This document shows positions 8,651 to 17,463 of a stretch of DNA of 64,000 nt, in pieces. The notes beneath the pieces were generated by a model. The model ran no database searches. It saw only the letters and a program-made list of their open reading frames with translations, and was not told the origin of the DNA. Location: contig NZ_CP058952.1 in assembly GCF_013423785.1 (NCBI RefSeq), positions 2,631,665-2,695,664 of the forward strand, given 5' to 3'. Source of the DNA: Chitinibacter fontanus. Its GTDB lineage: Bacteria; Pseudomonadota; Gammaproteobacteria; Burkholderiales; Chitinibacteraceae. The translations under genes were made by a program, and so were the position numbers. Within the stretch, counting starts at the first letter, position 1. Each line of letters opens with the position of its first letter.

Positions 8651-9111
8651 GCTGCTAAAAATCCCTCTGGGTTAGGCGGCTGAAAGCCGTTGATGCGGGC
8701 GCTGAGTACGATCTCGCTGCCGTCGCTGTGTCGCCCCGTGACCGTTGTTTCAAACACACCCATGCCGTTGTCGCCTTGAATCACTTCGCTGCACTTGACG
8801 GTTAAGTGCGTGCCTGGTTTAAAGCTGGCGACATTGCTCTCAAAAGCGCGGGTGCCGAGTAAAAAGCCGATTTTGGGCGCTTCGCCACGCACGTGCGCGC
8901 GGCAACCACTGAGCGCTGCGACCGCTTGCGCCATGTATTCAATCGCCACATACGCAGGCACGTCGCCGTTGAGCGCCGCATCGTTAAAAAAATGATCACA
9001 CGGTACGGTTAAGGCCGCAGTGAGGTTTTGTTCGTCAAATTCGATGATTTCATCGAGTAAAATCATCGGCGCGGCGTGCGGTAAAACTTCGGCGGGAGTG
9101 TAGCGGCTCAT
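8647..9111 (-). CDS. apeP: Hotdog-fold 3-hydroxyacyl-ACP dehydratase (ApeP)
   Basis: A 154-residue hotdog-fold protein with LPHAAPMILLDEI at the N-terminus and AYVAIEYMAQAVAALSG in the central helix, like ApeP/FabZ-related dehydratases. It would remove water from the 3-hydroxyacyl intermediate to create the conjugated double bonds. In characterised aryl polyene systems ApeP works together with a second hotdog protein, ApeI. Here the ApeI-like domain is fused to the acyl-activating enzyme encoded at 17460-19139. Start and stop overlap those of apeO and apeQ by four bases. Confidence 0.9.
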   Translation of the reverse strand: MSRYTPAEVLPHAAPMILLDEIIEFDEQNLTAALTVPCDHFFNDAALNGDVPAYVAIEYMAQAVAALSGCRAHVRGEAPKIGFLLGTRAFESNVASFKPGTHLTVKCSEVIQGDNGMGVFETTVTGRHSDGSEIVLSARINGFQPPNPEGFLAA

Positions 9112-10292
9112 GGTTCAACTCCTTGGAAAATCAGGCTGACATTATTGCCGCCAAACGCAAAAGAATTACTCATCGCAGTCTTGAGCGGGTAGCTTTGCCC
9201 AGCCTGCGGCCAATGCAGAGCGGGCAAACTCGTATCAAAGTCACCATCGCCGATTTGCGGCGGCAAATGCTGCATTGGATTGAATTGCTTTTGCAGTAAT
9301 AAATAACAAAAAGCCGCTTCAAGTGCGCCAGCAGCACCTAGGGTATGTCCGGTTAGCGCTTTGCTAGAGCTGCTTGGCGGCAAATACGCTCCAAATGTAT
9401 CTACAACGGCTTGGCTTTCCATCGCGTCGTTCAGCGGTGTGGCGGTGCCGTGTAAATTTAAGTACGAAATCTGCGCGGGGCTTAGTTGCGCATCGACTAA
9501 AGCCGCTTGCATCGCAGCACTGGCACCGCGGCCTTGCGGGTGCGGGGCGGAAATATGATGCGCGTCGCAGCTCGCGCCGTAGCCAGCGAGGCGTACTGGG
9601 CCGATGTTGTGACTCATGATGAACAGCGCGGCCGCCTCGCCGATATTGATGCCGTCCCGCGCTGCGCGAAACGGATTGCACGGCGCAGCACTGACCGATT
9701 CGAGCGCGGCAAAACCATTCAAGGTCAATCGGCACAAGCTATCTACGCCGCCGCATAGCACGACGTCGACCAAGTTCATTTTCAATAAGCGCCGCGCGGT
9801 GATCAGTGCACGTGCGCTGCTCGAACACGCGGTCGAAATCGTATAAGCCGGGCCTTTGATCTGATAAAGCTCGGCCAAAAATCGCGCCGGATCGCCCATT
9901 TCATGACGCTGGTAGCTGTAGTTGGGCTGAGTGGGCAAACCTTGTTCGAGCTGCGCCAGCGCGCTCTCGCTTTCGGCAATCCCCGACGTACTGGTTCCCA
10001 ATACAATCGCCACGCGCGCTGCGCCGTATTGCGCTAGCGCGGCCTGTATCGGCGCGTCGATTTGCAAGGCTGCAGCGTACAGCTGTTGATTGTTTCGGCT
10101 GTGATAGTGCGCCAGTGCGGGCGGCAGCTGCGGCAGTTCGCCCTTGGCTTGGCCGACCCACGTTGGGCGTTCAATCAGCGCTGCGTCGGCGGGTGTCAGT
10201 CCGCGCTGGCCCGACAGTAGGGCCGTGATGTTGCCGTCAAGACCGATACCCAAGGGGGATATCAGCCCCAGATGATTTAAATAGGCGCTCAC
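9108..10292 (-). CDS. apeO: Aryl polyene elongating ketosynthase (ApeO)
   Basis: A 394-residue ketosynthase with active-site C156 (TISTACSSSAR), H281 (NLHGTATPLND), K311 and H316 (KALTGHTLGAAGALEA). In type II aryl polyene synthases this protein pairs with a chain-length factor that has lost the Cys (ApeC; here 20968-21657) to extend the polyene. The start codon overlaps the preceding lipoprotein gene by four bases (ATGA). The protein is slightly shorter than FabF. Position between the lipoprotein and the ApeP-type dehydratase matches the published ape gene order as I remember it. Confidence 0.92.
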   Translation of the reverse strand: MSAYLNHLGLISPLGIGLDGNITALLSGQRGLTPADAALIERPTWVGQAKGELPQLPPALAHYHSRNNQQLYAAALQIDAPIQAALAQYGAARVAIVLGTSTSGIAESESALAQLEQGLPTQPNYSYQRHEMGDPARFLAELYQIKGPAYTISTACSSSARALITARRLLKMNLVDVVLCGGVDSLCRLTLNGFAALESVSAAPCNPFRAARDGINIGEAAALFIMSHNIGPVRLAGYGASCDAHHISAPHPQGRGASAAMQAALVDAQLSPAQISYLNLHGTATPLNDAMESQAVVDTFGAYLPPSSSSKALTGHTLGAAGALEAAFCYLLLQKQFNPMQHLPPQIGDGDFDTSLPALHWPQAGQSYPLKTAMSNSFAFGGNNVSLIFQGVEP

Positions 10293-10804
10293 TCGGGCAA
10301 TACCTCGATGCTTAGCTGGTACTCAGGGCGGATGAGCGTGATTTTACCGTCTTCGCGCACGATCTGCGCCTGCCTTTGCTGGCGAAACCACCATTCTTCG
10401 CCACCGTTTTGCTCAATACGTCGCCAATCGGCGCCGAGTTGGGCGTTTGCGCGCGCATGCGTCATCTCAAAATCGCGCCACACTGCCGCCAAGGGCATTT
10501 GCGCTGGCCACAGTGGGCCGGGCTCGGTGATGAGCTGATTGCCTTGGCGGGTAATGCTAAACAGCCTTTGCCCGGTGGGGGTGATTGCAACCACGCGCAA
10601 AGTCTCGCCATCGCTTTCAACCCGCGCCGTAAACGCCACGACGTGCTCGCCAGCCGTTAGGGTGAGCAATTCACTTTGCGCCAAGGGGCCAAAAGCGCTG
10701 ACTTCAAGCATTGGTGCCTGCTGCACGAAAGGTGTGAAACTGGTGCATGCGAATAAAAGCGAGCACAGTAGGATGAGCAATAAGCTGCGTAAATGATGGA
10801 TCAT
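10289..10804 (-). CDS. apeN: Outer-membrane lipoprotein, DUF3261 family (ApeN)
   Basis: A 171-residue protein with a lipoprotein signal peptide (hydrophobic core LLLILLCSLLFA followed by Cys, about residue 20). The mature part resembles the DUF3261 lipoproteins found in aryl polyene and flexirubin-type clusters. It probably helps deliver the finished polyene lipid to, or anchor it in, the outer membrane with the RND exporter and the LolA-like protein. The ATG overlaps the exporter stop codon (ATGA). The molecular role is not established. Confidence 0.82.
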   Translation of the reverse strand: MIHHLRSLLLILLCSLLFACTSFTPFVQQAPMLEVSAFGPLAQSELLTLTAGEHVVAFTARVESDGETLRVVAITPTGQRLFSITRQGNQLITEPGPLWPAQMPLAAVWRDFEMTHARANAQLGADWRRIEQNGGEEWWFRQQRQAQIVREDGKITLIRPEYQLSIEVLPE

Positions 10805-13167
10805 ATTGTTTGCTGGTGCTGTGTGCTTAATGATTGGACGCGGGCTAAGGGGGCGAAAATAAAAGCAAGGCTAATGCCAAATAACACCATCAAGCCAAAC
10901 GATTGCGCGGCGGGAAGGCTGGACATCGCTAGGAGCCCAAATGACAGCAGTGTCGTACTCGAATCGAGCATGACGCCCAGCATCGCGCAGTGACTTTCTT
11001 CTCCCGATTCGCGAAAGAAAATCGCGTAATCAATACCCAGTGCCAGTACGATCAGCAAAGCAAAGGCTGAAAAGAGATTCAGTGCTATACCCATTAGGCC
11101 AAACAGCGCCAGCGCGCCGAGCGAGGCTAAAACCGACGGCACAATAATCAGCGTTGCGCCGCGCCAGCCGTGGCGTGGCACCATCAGCATGAGCATTGCC
11201 AGTAAAGATGCCGCAGTGAGCGCGAGCGCCAGATTACGGTAACGTGCCATTAAATCGGATAAATCATCGACCCGATCGACAAAGCGCACGCCGTCGACGC
11301 GAATCTGCGCCAAAGCGTTTTTGTCTTTAATGTTCGACAGCAACACCAGCGAGGCGTAGCCACGCTCGGTTTTACCCAGCCACAGCAGCGCATCGCCACG
11401 GCCTAAATCACGTTCTAACCAGCTTTGCACATCAATCGTTTTTGCCGCCGCCAAAGCCGCGCGATCGGCGTTGATCGCCGTTTCGCTCAAGCCCAACTCG
11501 CGTAGCCACGCGCTGTATTGCGGCGCAGCGAGCGCGTGTTGCAGGGTGGCGATATTGCGAGTTTGCGTCGCCATATCAGGCAATTGTTGCGAGATCGCGC
11601 GCACCGAGCTGACTTTTTGTTGCGCTAAAAGCGGATTAAGCTGCGCAAGGAGCGCGTTTTCACGCTGTAAAACCTGTTCGGCATCGCGTCCTTCGACGAG
11701 GAAAAATTGATTTTCGGGCGCGTGCGGAAACAGCGCTTTAATGCGTTGCTCCATCTGGCCCAACTCAGGATCAACAGTATAAAAACTATGCAAATCGTCG
11801 TTGGCGCGCAGCTGGCTTAAGCCGTATAGCGCTGGAATCAGCAGCAGAACTAGATATTTTTTGCTGGGTATTTGTGCGTAGAGCTTAATAATCGATTCGG
11901 TTAAGCGCATACCCTTGGTGTTGGGCTGGTAGTGTTTGAGTAAAACCGGAAACGCCATCACTACGGTGAGGTAGGCGGCGATCAAGCCGGTCGATGAAAA
12001 AACCGCGATTTCGCGCAAGCCCGGAAACGGTGCAATCGCCAAGGCCAAGTAACCCGTCACGCTGGTTGCAACGCCATAAAACAGCGCTGGACGGAGTTGC
12101 TGCACGGCATGAGCGATCGACCAGTTGCGATCCGCCCCCAAGCTATCGGCAAAGCAATGCGTGCCATAATCAATCGCGACGCCAATGAGGCTCGCGCCAA
12201 ACACCAAGGTGAGCACATGAATGCTGCCAAACACAGAGCTCGTGGCCAAAATCGCAACGCCAGTGGCGACCAGCAGGGGAATCAGGCAAAACAAGATTGC
12301 GCTGACGCGGCGAAACGCCAGCCACATCAAGAGCACCGCGCCAAGCCACGAGCCTATCCCGATGCGGTTGATTTCTGCTTTGGCGGTTTTGCTCGCAAGA
12401 TCGGTATGCAGCGCCACGCCGGCGGCCAGCGCATCGACGCCGGGGGTGTGTTTGGCAAAGCTCAGTGCGGCCTTGATCGCACGTGCGGTTGGGGCAGGGC
12501 CAGATTGGGCGTTGTTGCCTTCATCATTGCCGCCATCGTTCCCACTATCATCGAAGGCTTTGGTTTTGCTTTTGGCTTCGATCAGCGCCCAGACTTTGTT
12601 TTCGCCGTGTAGTAACACCACGCCGCTGCTGGGGTCAAAATCAATGCCCTCGGCGAGCCGACGGCTGATTAAATCGCCGGCCAAAAATAGCGGGTCTTGG
12701 CTTAATAGGGCTGCGCGCAAGCTGCCCAGCGGGCCATACAGTTGCGCGGCTTGATCTTGCAAAAACTGCTCAAGCTCGCCGTGTTTGAGTAGCGCTATCG
12801 TTTCAGGCTTGGCCAGCGCGTAACGCAAGGCCTTGGCGCTTGCAAAAGCATCGCCGCGCGGCTGGCGCAGCGTCACGCGGCTAAACGCGCCAGATTGCAG
12901 CAGTTGCGCAGCGGCTTGATCGGCAGCGGCAATCGCCGCAGGCGCGGTGCTGGCACCGATCAGTAGCACATGGCGCTCGCCAATTTGCTGCTCAAGCTGT
13001 CGCACCGCACGTTGCGCGACCGGATCGCTTTCGCCGCTTGGCAACAGCGCCATCAAATTGGTTTGTACTGGCAAACCACGTAGGAATAAGTTGGCGAGCA
13101 AAATACTCATGATAAGTATTGCCACGCACCATATTCTAAATAAGGCTTTTTGCGATATACCTAACAT
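10801..13167 (-). CDS. apeM: RND/MMPL-type exporter of aryl polyene lipid (ApeM)
   Basis: A 788-residue inner-membrane protein with two repeated halves. Each has a large periplasmic loop followed by a bundle of membrane helices: the first from about GIGSWLGAVLLMWLAFRR, the second from LALALTAASLLAMLMLMV. This is the hydrophobe/MMPL layout of lipid transporters in the RND superfamily. It should move the polyene lipid across or out of the inner membrane. The first loop has an unusual Asp/Asn/Gly-rich linker (about residues 205-220, GNDGGNDEGNN). The gene starts one base inside the preceding stop codon (TAATG). Confidence 0.9.
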   Translation of the reverse strand: MLGISQKALFRIWCVAILIMSILLANLFLRGLPVQTNLMALLPSGESDPVAQRAVRQLEQQIGERHVLLIGASTAPAAIAAADQAAAQLLQSGAFSRVTLRQPRGDAFASAKALRYALAKPETIALLKHGELEQFLQDQAAQLYGPLGSLRAALLSQDPLFLAGDLISRRLAEGIDFDPSSGVVLLHGENKVWALIEAKSKTKAFDDSGNDGGNDEGNNAQSGPAPTARAIKAALSFAKHTPGVDALAAGVALHTDLASKTAKAEINRIGIGSWLGAVLLMWLAFRRVSAILFCLIPLLVATGVAILATSSVFGSIHVLTLVFGASLIGVAIDYGTHCFADSLGADRNWSIAHAVQQLRPALFYGVATSVTGYLALAIAPFPGLREIAVFSSTGLIAAYLTVVMAFPVLLKHYQPNTKGMRLTESIIKLYAQIPSKKYLVLLLIPALYGLSQLRANDDLHSFYTVDPELGQMEQRIKALFPHAPENQFFLVEGRDAEQVLQRENALLAQLNPLLAQQKVSSVRAISQQLPDMATQTRNIATLQHALAAPQYSAWLRELGLSETAINADRAALAAAKTIDVQSWLERDLGRGDALLWLGKTERGYASLVLLSNIKDKNALAQIRVDGVRFVDRVDDLSDLMARYRNLALALTAASLLAMLMLMVPRHGWRGATLIIVPSVLASLGALALFGLMGIALNLFSAFALLIVLALGIDYAIFFRESGEESHCAMLGVMLDSSTTLLSFGLLAMSSLPAAQSFGLMVLFGISLAFIFAPLARVQSLSTQHQQTI

Positions 13168-13802
13168 TATTGCAGTATAAATTTACGTTCTTCGTCGGCG
13201 CTGAGCGTGCCGGCGGGGGTGACATTGCTGAAGGTGTAGTGCGTGCTATCGCCATTTTTTTCGGCGATATCGAGCTGCTTGAGCGTCGCTGCACCGCTGA
13301 GCGTCAGGCTGTTGGCAAAGCTGGCAAATAGGCCGCCTTTGGGCGTGAGTTCGAGTTGCCAGTTTTTCCCGTCAACTTTGCCGCTAATCGTAAAATCGCG
13401 CTCGAGCACCGCCCAATCATTGCCGACCAAAGCCATAAAAATCCGCGACACTGCGCCATAGCCGGGCTGGGTTTTTGCGTCGACACGGGCGATGGTTTTA
13501 CCTTTGACGCGTTGAATCAGTGTCTCGCTGGTAATCACCGCGTCGGATGCGTAGGGTTTGGCAATTTGCCACAGCAGACCTTTGTCTTTGAGGTAGACAA
13601 ATTCACCGCTTGAAATGAGTGGTTTGTTTAAATTGGCGATGCGTTTTTCTTGGCGAAATTCACCGCGTTGCGCGTCTTTAAGCGTCACCCGCGCTTTAAC
13701 GTCGTCGAGCAGCGCGGCCTTGGCGCTGCTGGTGAGCAGCAGCGTGATGAGCAGTCCAATACGGACGAGGGAAAACACTTTATTCGTTGACAGTCGATTC
13801 AT
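13167..13802 (-). CDS. apeL: LolA-like periplasmic carrier of the aryl polyene cluster (ApeL)
   Basis: A 211-residue exported protein with an N-terminal signal peptide (IGLLITLLLTSSAKA) and a LolA-like body (GEFRQEKRIANLNKPLISSG, then GLLWQIAKPYASDAVITSE). Proteins of this family carry lipids across the periplasm. In aryl polyene clusters it is thought to chaperone the polyene lipid between the exporter and the outer membrane. Translationally coupled on both sides: ATGA with the thioesterase gene and TAATG with the exporter gene. Confidence 0.88.
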   Translation of the reverse strand: MNRLSTNKVFSLVRIGLLITLLLTSSAKAALLDDVKARVTLKDAQRGEFRQEKRIANLNKPLISSGEFVYLKDKGLLWQIAKPYASDAVITSETLIQRVKGKTIARVDAKTQPGYGAVSRIFMALVGNDWAVLERDFTISGKVDGKNWQLELTPKGGLFASFANSLTLSGAATLKQLDIAEKNGDSTHYTFSNVTPAGTLSADEERKFILQ

Positions 13803-14215
13803 GGTTGTAGCCCCAGTTTTTCAAACAGCACTGCGGGCGAGACGTAGCACATTTCGCGTGTTTGCATATTGACCGCCACTTGTACGGTGTGGCCCTTGGT
13901 GAGTAAATCACCGCTCGCAACGTCGTGAATGCGGTAGCTGATTTTTAAGCGGTTTTCCCACTCGACGATGCTGGCGCTCACGCGCAATTTTTGCCCGTAA
14001 GTAGCAGGGCGCGAATAGCGAATATTCAAGTCAATTACCGGCCACGCATAGCCTGACGCGCGCATGCCCGGGTAATCATAATCAAAGCGCTGCAAAAGCG
14101 CGCAGCGCGCCAGCTCGAAATATTTCACATAATGCCCGTGCCAGACGACTTCCATCAGGTCGATATCGTGAAAGGCTGGCGTGACTTCAATGCTGTGCGT
14201 GAGGTTTGCGCTCAT
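13799..14215 (-). CDS. apeK: 4-hydroxybenzoyl-CoA-type thioesterase (ApeK)
   Basis: A 138-residue single hotdog-domain thioesterase. The 4HBT signature is clear: FHDIDLMEVVWHGHYVKYFE, with the catalytic Asp/Glu region near residues 16-20, then VIDLNIRYSRPATYGQKL. It could release or edit acyl-ACP intermediates, or hydrolyse stalled aryl thioesters. ATGA overlaps link it to the upstream lyase and downstream LolA-like gene. Confidence 0.88.
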   Translation of the reverse strand: MSANLTHSIEVTPAFHDIDLMEVVWHGHYVKYFELARCALLQRFDYDYPGMRASGYAWPVIDLNIRYSRPATYGQKLRVSASIVEWENRLKISYRIHDVASGDLLTKGHTVQVAVNMQTREMCYVSPAVLFEKLGLQP

Positions 14216-15765
14216 GCTTTGCCACCAGGCACGCTGAAGTTTTGCGCTTGAATCGCCGCGATCGTCGCGCGTAAATCGGTGTCGAGCGCGCGATCTTCCA
14301 ATAAATGCGCTGAAATTGCGCGCACTTCTGTGATGAGCGCACCAACGCCGCTGGATAATTGCGACGCTTTGAGTTCGCCCTGCGCCATTCTGAGCTCAAC
14401 GCCTTGCACTGCAGCGAGCGCATGCGCGGCGACGACTTGCTCGGTCAGTTGCAATACGCGCAGCGCGTCGCGTGCGGCAATCGTGCCCATGCTGACTTTG
14501 TCTTGGTTGTGGCATTCGGTCGAGCGGCTAAATACACTGGCTGGCATCGTCAGTTTCAGCGCTTCGGCGGCCCACGACGACGCACCGATTTGCACCGCTT
14601 TAAAGCCGTGGTTGATCGCGCGACGTTCGCCGCTGGCGCCGGATAAATTACTCGGCAAACCGTGGTTGTAGCGAGTATCGACCATCAGCGCGAGCTGGCG
14701 GTCCATCAGGTCGGCCAGATTGGCGACGCAGTTTTTCAGGCTGTCCATCGCAAACGCGATATGCCCGCCGTAGAAATGCCCGCCGTGCAGCACGTGTTCG
14801 CCTTCGCCGTCGATGATCGGATTATCGTTCGCGCTATTGAGCTCGTTTTCGATGAATGATCGCAGCATCGGTAGCGCGTCGGCGAGCACACCGATCACGT
14901 GCGGCGCGCAGCGGATCGAGTAGCGATCTTGCAGGCGCAAGCCTTCACGCGGCGCTTCGCCTGCGAGTAAATCATCGTGTATCCACGCCGCTACTTCATT
15001 TTGCCCCGGATGCGGTTTAACCGAGAACAGCTTGGCGTCAAAGTGATAGCTATTGCCGTCGGTTGCCAATGAGGCCAGTGCAGTAAGGCGCGCGCACAGT
15101 TTAACGAGGTATTCAGCGCGACTGTACGCAATGCACGCCAAACCCGTCATTACCGCGGTGCCGTTCATCAAGGCCAAGCCTTCTTTCGGCGCGAGCGTCA
15201 GCGGCGCGATATTGAGAGCGGCAAAAGCATCACTCGTGGGGTATGGTGTGCCATCCTTGTAAATTTGGCGCTCACCGGCCAATACGGCGGCCACGTATGA
15301 AAGTGGCGTTAAATCGCCACTCGCGCCGACCGAGCCTTCTTCGGGAATCACTGGCACTAAATTCTGGTTGATTAAGGTTGCCAGTTGTTCGAGCAAAACC
15401 CAGCGCACGCCCGAATAGCCTTGCGCCAGTGAGAGCAGCCGCGCAGCTAAAATGGCGCGGCCAGTGTAGGCGTCGAAAAACGCGCCCAGACCGCAACCGT
15501 GATAGGTGTAGAGGTGCTTGGGCAGTTCAGCGACCAAGTTTTGCGGAATACCAACGGTGCACGAATCGCCGTAGCCCGTGGTCACGCCATAAATTTCGCC
15601 ATGCTCGGCGAGCAGATTGTCTAAAAACTGGCTGCCGGCATGAACGCGGCGGCGAAACGCGGGGTCGGCAGAGAGTTGCGCGCCGCTGCCGTTGGCAATC
15701 GCGAGGATGTCTTCGATGCTCAGGCGCTGCGCGCCAAATTCTATCGGTGTGGCGATCTTATTCAT
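14212..15765 (-). CDS. Aromatic amino acid ammonia-lyase (HAL/PAL/TAL family) of the aryl polyene cluster
   Basis: A 517-residue lyase that builds its own MIO cofactor: the Ala-Ser-Gly triad is at 148-150 in GSVGASGDLTPLS, and the catalytic Tyr is Y59 in YGVTTGYGD. It would convert Phe, Tyr or His to cinnamate, coumarate or urocanate. In this operon the product is most plausibly the aryl starter for the polyene, activated by the ApeH-type ligase. At the pair that distinguishes His- from Tyr/Phe-lyases (Ser-His in HAL, His-Leu or Phe-Leu in TAL/PAL) I align Tyr88-His89, matching none of these exactly. ATG 15765 is chosen because it overlaps the preceding stop by eight bases. It is not a hut-operon gene by context. 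Confidence 0.88.
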   Translation of the reverse strand: MNKIATPIEFGAQRLSIEDILAIANGSGAQLSADPAFRRRVHAGSQFLDNLLAEHGEIYGVTTGYGDSCTVGIPQNLVAELPKHLYTYHGCGLGAFFDAYTGRAILAARLLSLAQGYSGVRWVLLEQLATLINQNLVPVIPEEGSVGASGDLTPLSYVAAVLAGERQIYKDGTPYPTSDAFAALNIAPLTLAPKEGLALMNGTAVMTGLACIAYSRAEYLVKLCARLTALASLATDGNSYHFDAKLFSVKPHPGQNEVAAWIHDDLLAGEAPREGLRLQDRYSIRCAPHVIGVLADALPMLRSFIENELNSANDNPIIDGEGEHVLHGGHFYGGHIAFAMDSLKNCVANLADLMDRQLALMVDTRYNHGLPSNLSGASGERRAINHGFKAVQIGASSWAAEALKLTMPASVFSRSTECHNQDKVSMGTIAARDALRVLQLTEQVVAAHALAAVQGVELRMAQGELKASQLSSGVGALITEVRAISAHLLEDRALDTDLRATIAAIQAQNFSVPGGKA

Positions 15766-16720
15766 GCTCGCTCCAGAAAGGGTAAAAGTTAAACCACTGC
15801 AACGGGGCAAGCTGGCAATAATGGGTGAGTCGATCGGCGTAGCGTTGCGCAGATTGATTTAACCACGCCTCGCGCTGCTGGCGCGGGACGATTTCAGGCT
15901 CGCTTAAAGTTTCAAAATACAGGTGCAGACCGTCGCTTTGTTTGAGGCACACGGCCAGCACCAGCGGGCATTGCATCATCAGCGCGAGCAAGTGCGGCCC
16001 CAGAGGTAAGCGCGCTGGCTGGCCGAGAAAATTAACGTCTAGCGTGCGAGCGGTCGCGGTCGTATTTGTGCTGTGAACTGGAACGCGATCGGCGGCAATA
16101 ACCAGCCATTCGCCACGTTCGACGCGCTCAGAAAGTTCGGCGGCCAGTGCTGCGTTAATGTCTTCAACCTGAATTAGCCGAATTGTTCGCGTTTGCGCGC
16201 GCGCGGCCAAAATTCGGTTAAATTGCTCGGCGTGTTGGGTGTGTACCAGTATGTTTAAACGCAGGCTTTCATTGGCTTTTGACAGCGCCTGCATCGCTTC
16301 GGTATTGCCCAAATGCGCGGTGAGCATAATGCCGCCTTGGCCTTGAGTCAGCCGTTCGAGCATCATTTCGCGGCCAAGGCAATGGACTTGAGCGTGATCG
16401 ATGTCGTTCGACCATGCATGAAATTTGTCGAGTATGGTGTCGGCAAAGCTTAAAAAATGCCGCCAGCTTAGCCAGTAAGTTGCTCGCAGATGAAGTTGTG
16501 GCGCGAACTGCGCTAGCTTCTGTAGGTATTGCTGCGAGGCTTGCCGCGCAAGTCGGCCAAAAATAAAAAACCACGCCAGCACCGGGTATAAAATCAGCGC
16601 AAACAAGGGGCGACCGCCGAGTGCATAGGCGTGCAGCATCAATTTCATGCCCCAATACGCGATTTGGCCGCCGCGTTCTTTTTGCACACTCCACGCTGTG
16701 CTTGGCTGGCTTGGATTCAT
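15758..16720 (-). CDS. LpxL/HtrB-type lipid acyltransferase of the aryl polyene cluster (ApeJ acyltransferase part)
   Basis: A 320-residue inner-membrane acyltransferase with one N-terminal membrane segment (FALILYPVLAWFFIFGRLA). Its H-x4-E catalytic motif is HLGNTE in ILTAHLGNTEAMQ, as in lipid A late acyltransferases. It likely adds an acyl chain to the lipid anchor of the polyene. The ATG overlaps the stop of the glycosyltransferase gene (ATGA). As I recall, the E. coli ApeJ protein joins a glycosyltransferase and an acyltransferase in one chain; here they are separate, coupled genes. Confidence 0.85.
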   Translation of the reverse strand: MNPSQPSTAWSVQKERGGQIAYWGMKLMLHAYALGGRPLFALILYPVLAWFFIFGRLARQASQQYLQKLAQFAPQLHLRATYWLSWRHFLSFADTILDKFHAWSNDIDHAQVHCLGREMMLERLTQGQGGIMLTAHLGNTEAMQALSKANESLRLNILVHTQHAEQFNRILAARAQTRTIRLIQVEDINAALAAELSERVERGEWLVIAADRVPVHSTNTTATARTLDVNFLGQPARLPLGPHLLALMMQCPLVLAVCLKQSDGLHLYFETLSEPEIVPRQQREAWLNQSAQRYADRLTHYCQLAPLQWFNFYPFWSEHE

Positions 16721-17463
16721 CGCTGAAACCACCGTGCGATCAGGCGTGGGCTGCGCCAGAGCATGCCGAAAAACAATTTGGCATGCATGCGGGAAATCAA
16801 CACATTGTCGCGCCAGACGGCGAAATGCGATACGCCATCGAGCGGGTATTGTACCGGGGTCGGCAATTGAAGAATCCGCATGCCCGACCAATACAGCCGC
16901 ACCATCACTTCAACGTCAAAATCCATACGGCTGCCAAGCTTTTCGCGCTCAAGCAGCGCACACGTTGCCGCCAGCGGATAGACGCGAAAGCCGCACATCG
17001 AGTCTTTAATTGCGAACGATAGCGTGTTAATCCACACCCAGATATGCGTGGCGTAGCGCCCATACAGCCGACCTTTGGGTACCGACTCGTCGTAAACCGG
17101 CTGACCGGCAATCAGCGTAGCAGGCTGAGTTTGTGCTGCGCGAATAAATTGCGGTAGATCTGGGGTATGGTGTTGACCGTCAGCATCAATCTGAGTTGCG
17201 TGGCTATACCCTAATGATTTTGCCCAGAATAAACCGGCGCTGACTGCGCCGCCTTTGCCTTGATTGACCGCCAAGCGTTTTAGGCTGACCCAGTCGGCGT
17301 GTTGCTGGGCTAATTGTTCAAGCACGCTTTGACACGCGGCGTGGCTACCGTCGTCGATCAGCAAGCAGGGTAGTTTAAATTCACGCAGCGATTCGAGCAC
17401 CGCTCCAATCGCGTGCTCGTGGTTGTAAACCGGAATGACGATGCAAGGCTTGAATTGACTCAT
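16717..17463 (-). CDS. Family 2 glycosyltransferase of the aryl polyene cluster (ApeJ glycosyltransferase part)
   Basis: A 248-residue GT-A glycosyltransferase. It has the nucleotide-binding start CIVIPVYNHEHAIGAVLESL, then LLIDDGS and the metal-binding DADGQHH, and ends with a basic amphipathic segment. It resembles dolichol-phosphate-mannose synthase-like enzymes. In the pathway it probably glycosylates the lipid anchor to which the polyene is attached. Four-base overlaps couple it to the ligase/dehydratase upstream and the acyltransferase downstream. Confidence 0.87.
   Translation of the reverse strand: MSQFKPCIVIPVYNHEHAIGAVLESLREFKLPCLLIDDGSHAACQSVLEQLAQQHADWVSLKRLAVNQGKGGAVSAGLFWAKSLGYSHATQIDADGQHHTPDLPQFIRAAQTQPATLIAGQPVYDESVPKGRLYGRYATHIWVWINTLSFAIKDSMCGFRVYPLAATCALLEREKLGSRMDFDVEVMVRLYWSGMRILQLPTPVQYPLDGVSHFAVWRDNVLISRMHAKLFFGMLWRSPRLIARWFQR

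Noticed and set aside
14212-15765. hutH of a histidine-degradation operon
   Set aside because: It has no hutU, hutI or hutG neighbours, is coupled to polyene genes on both sides, and lacks the Ser-His pair expected for histidine lyases.
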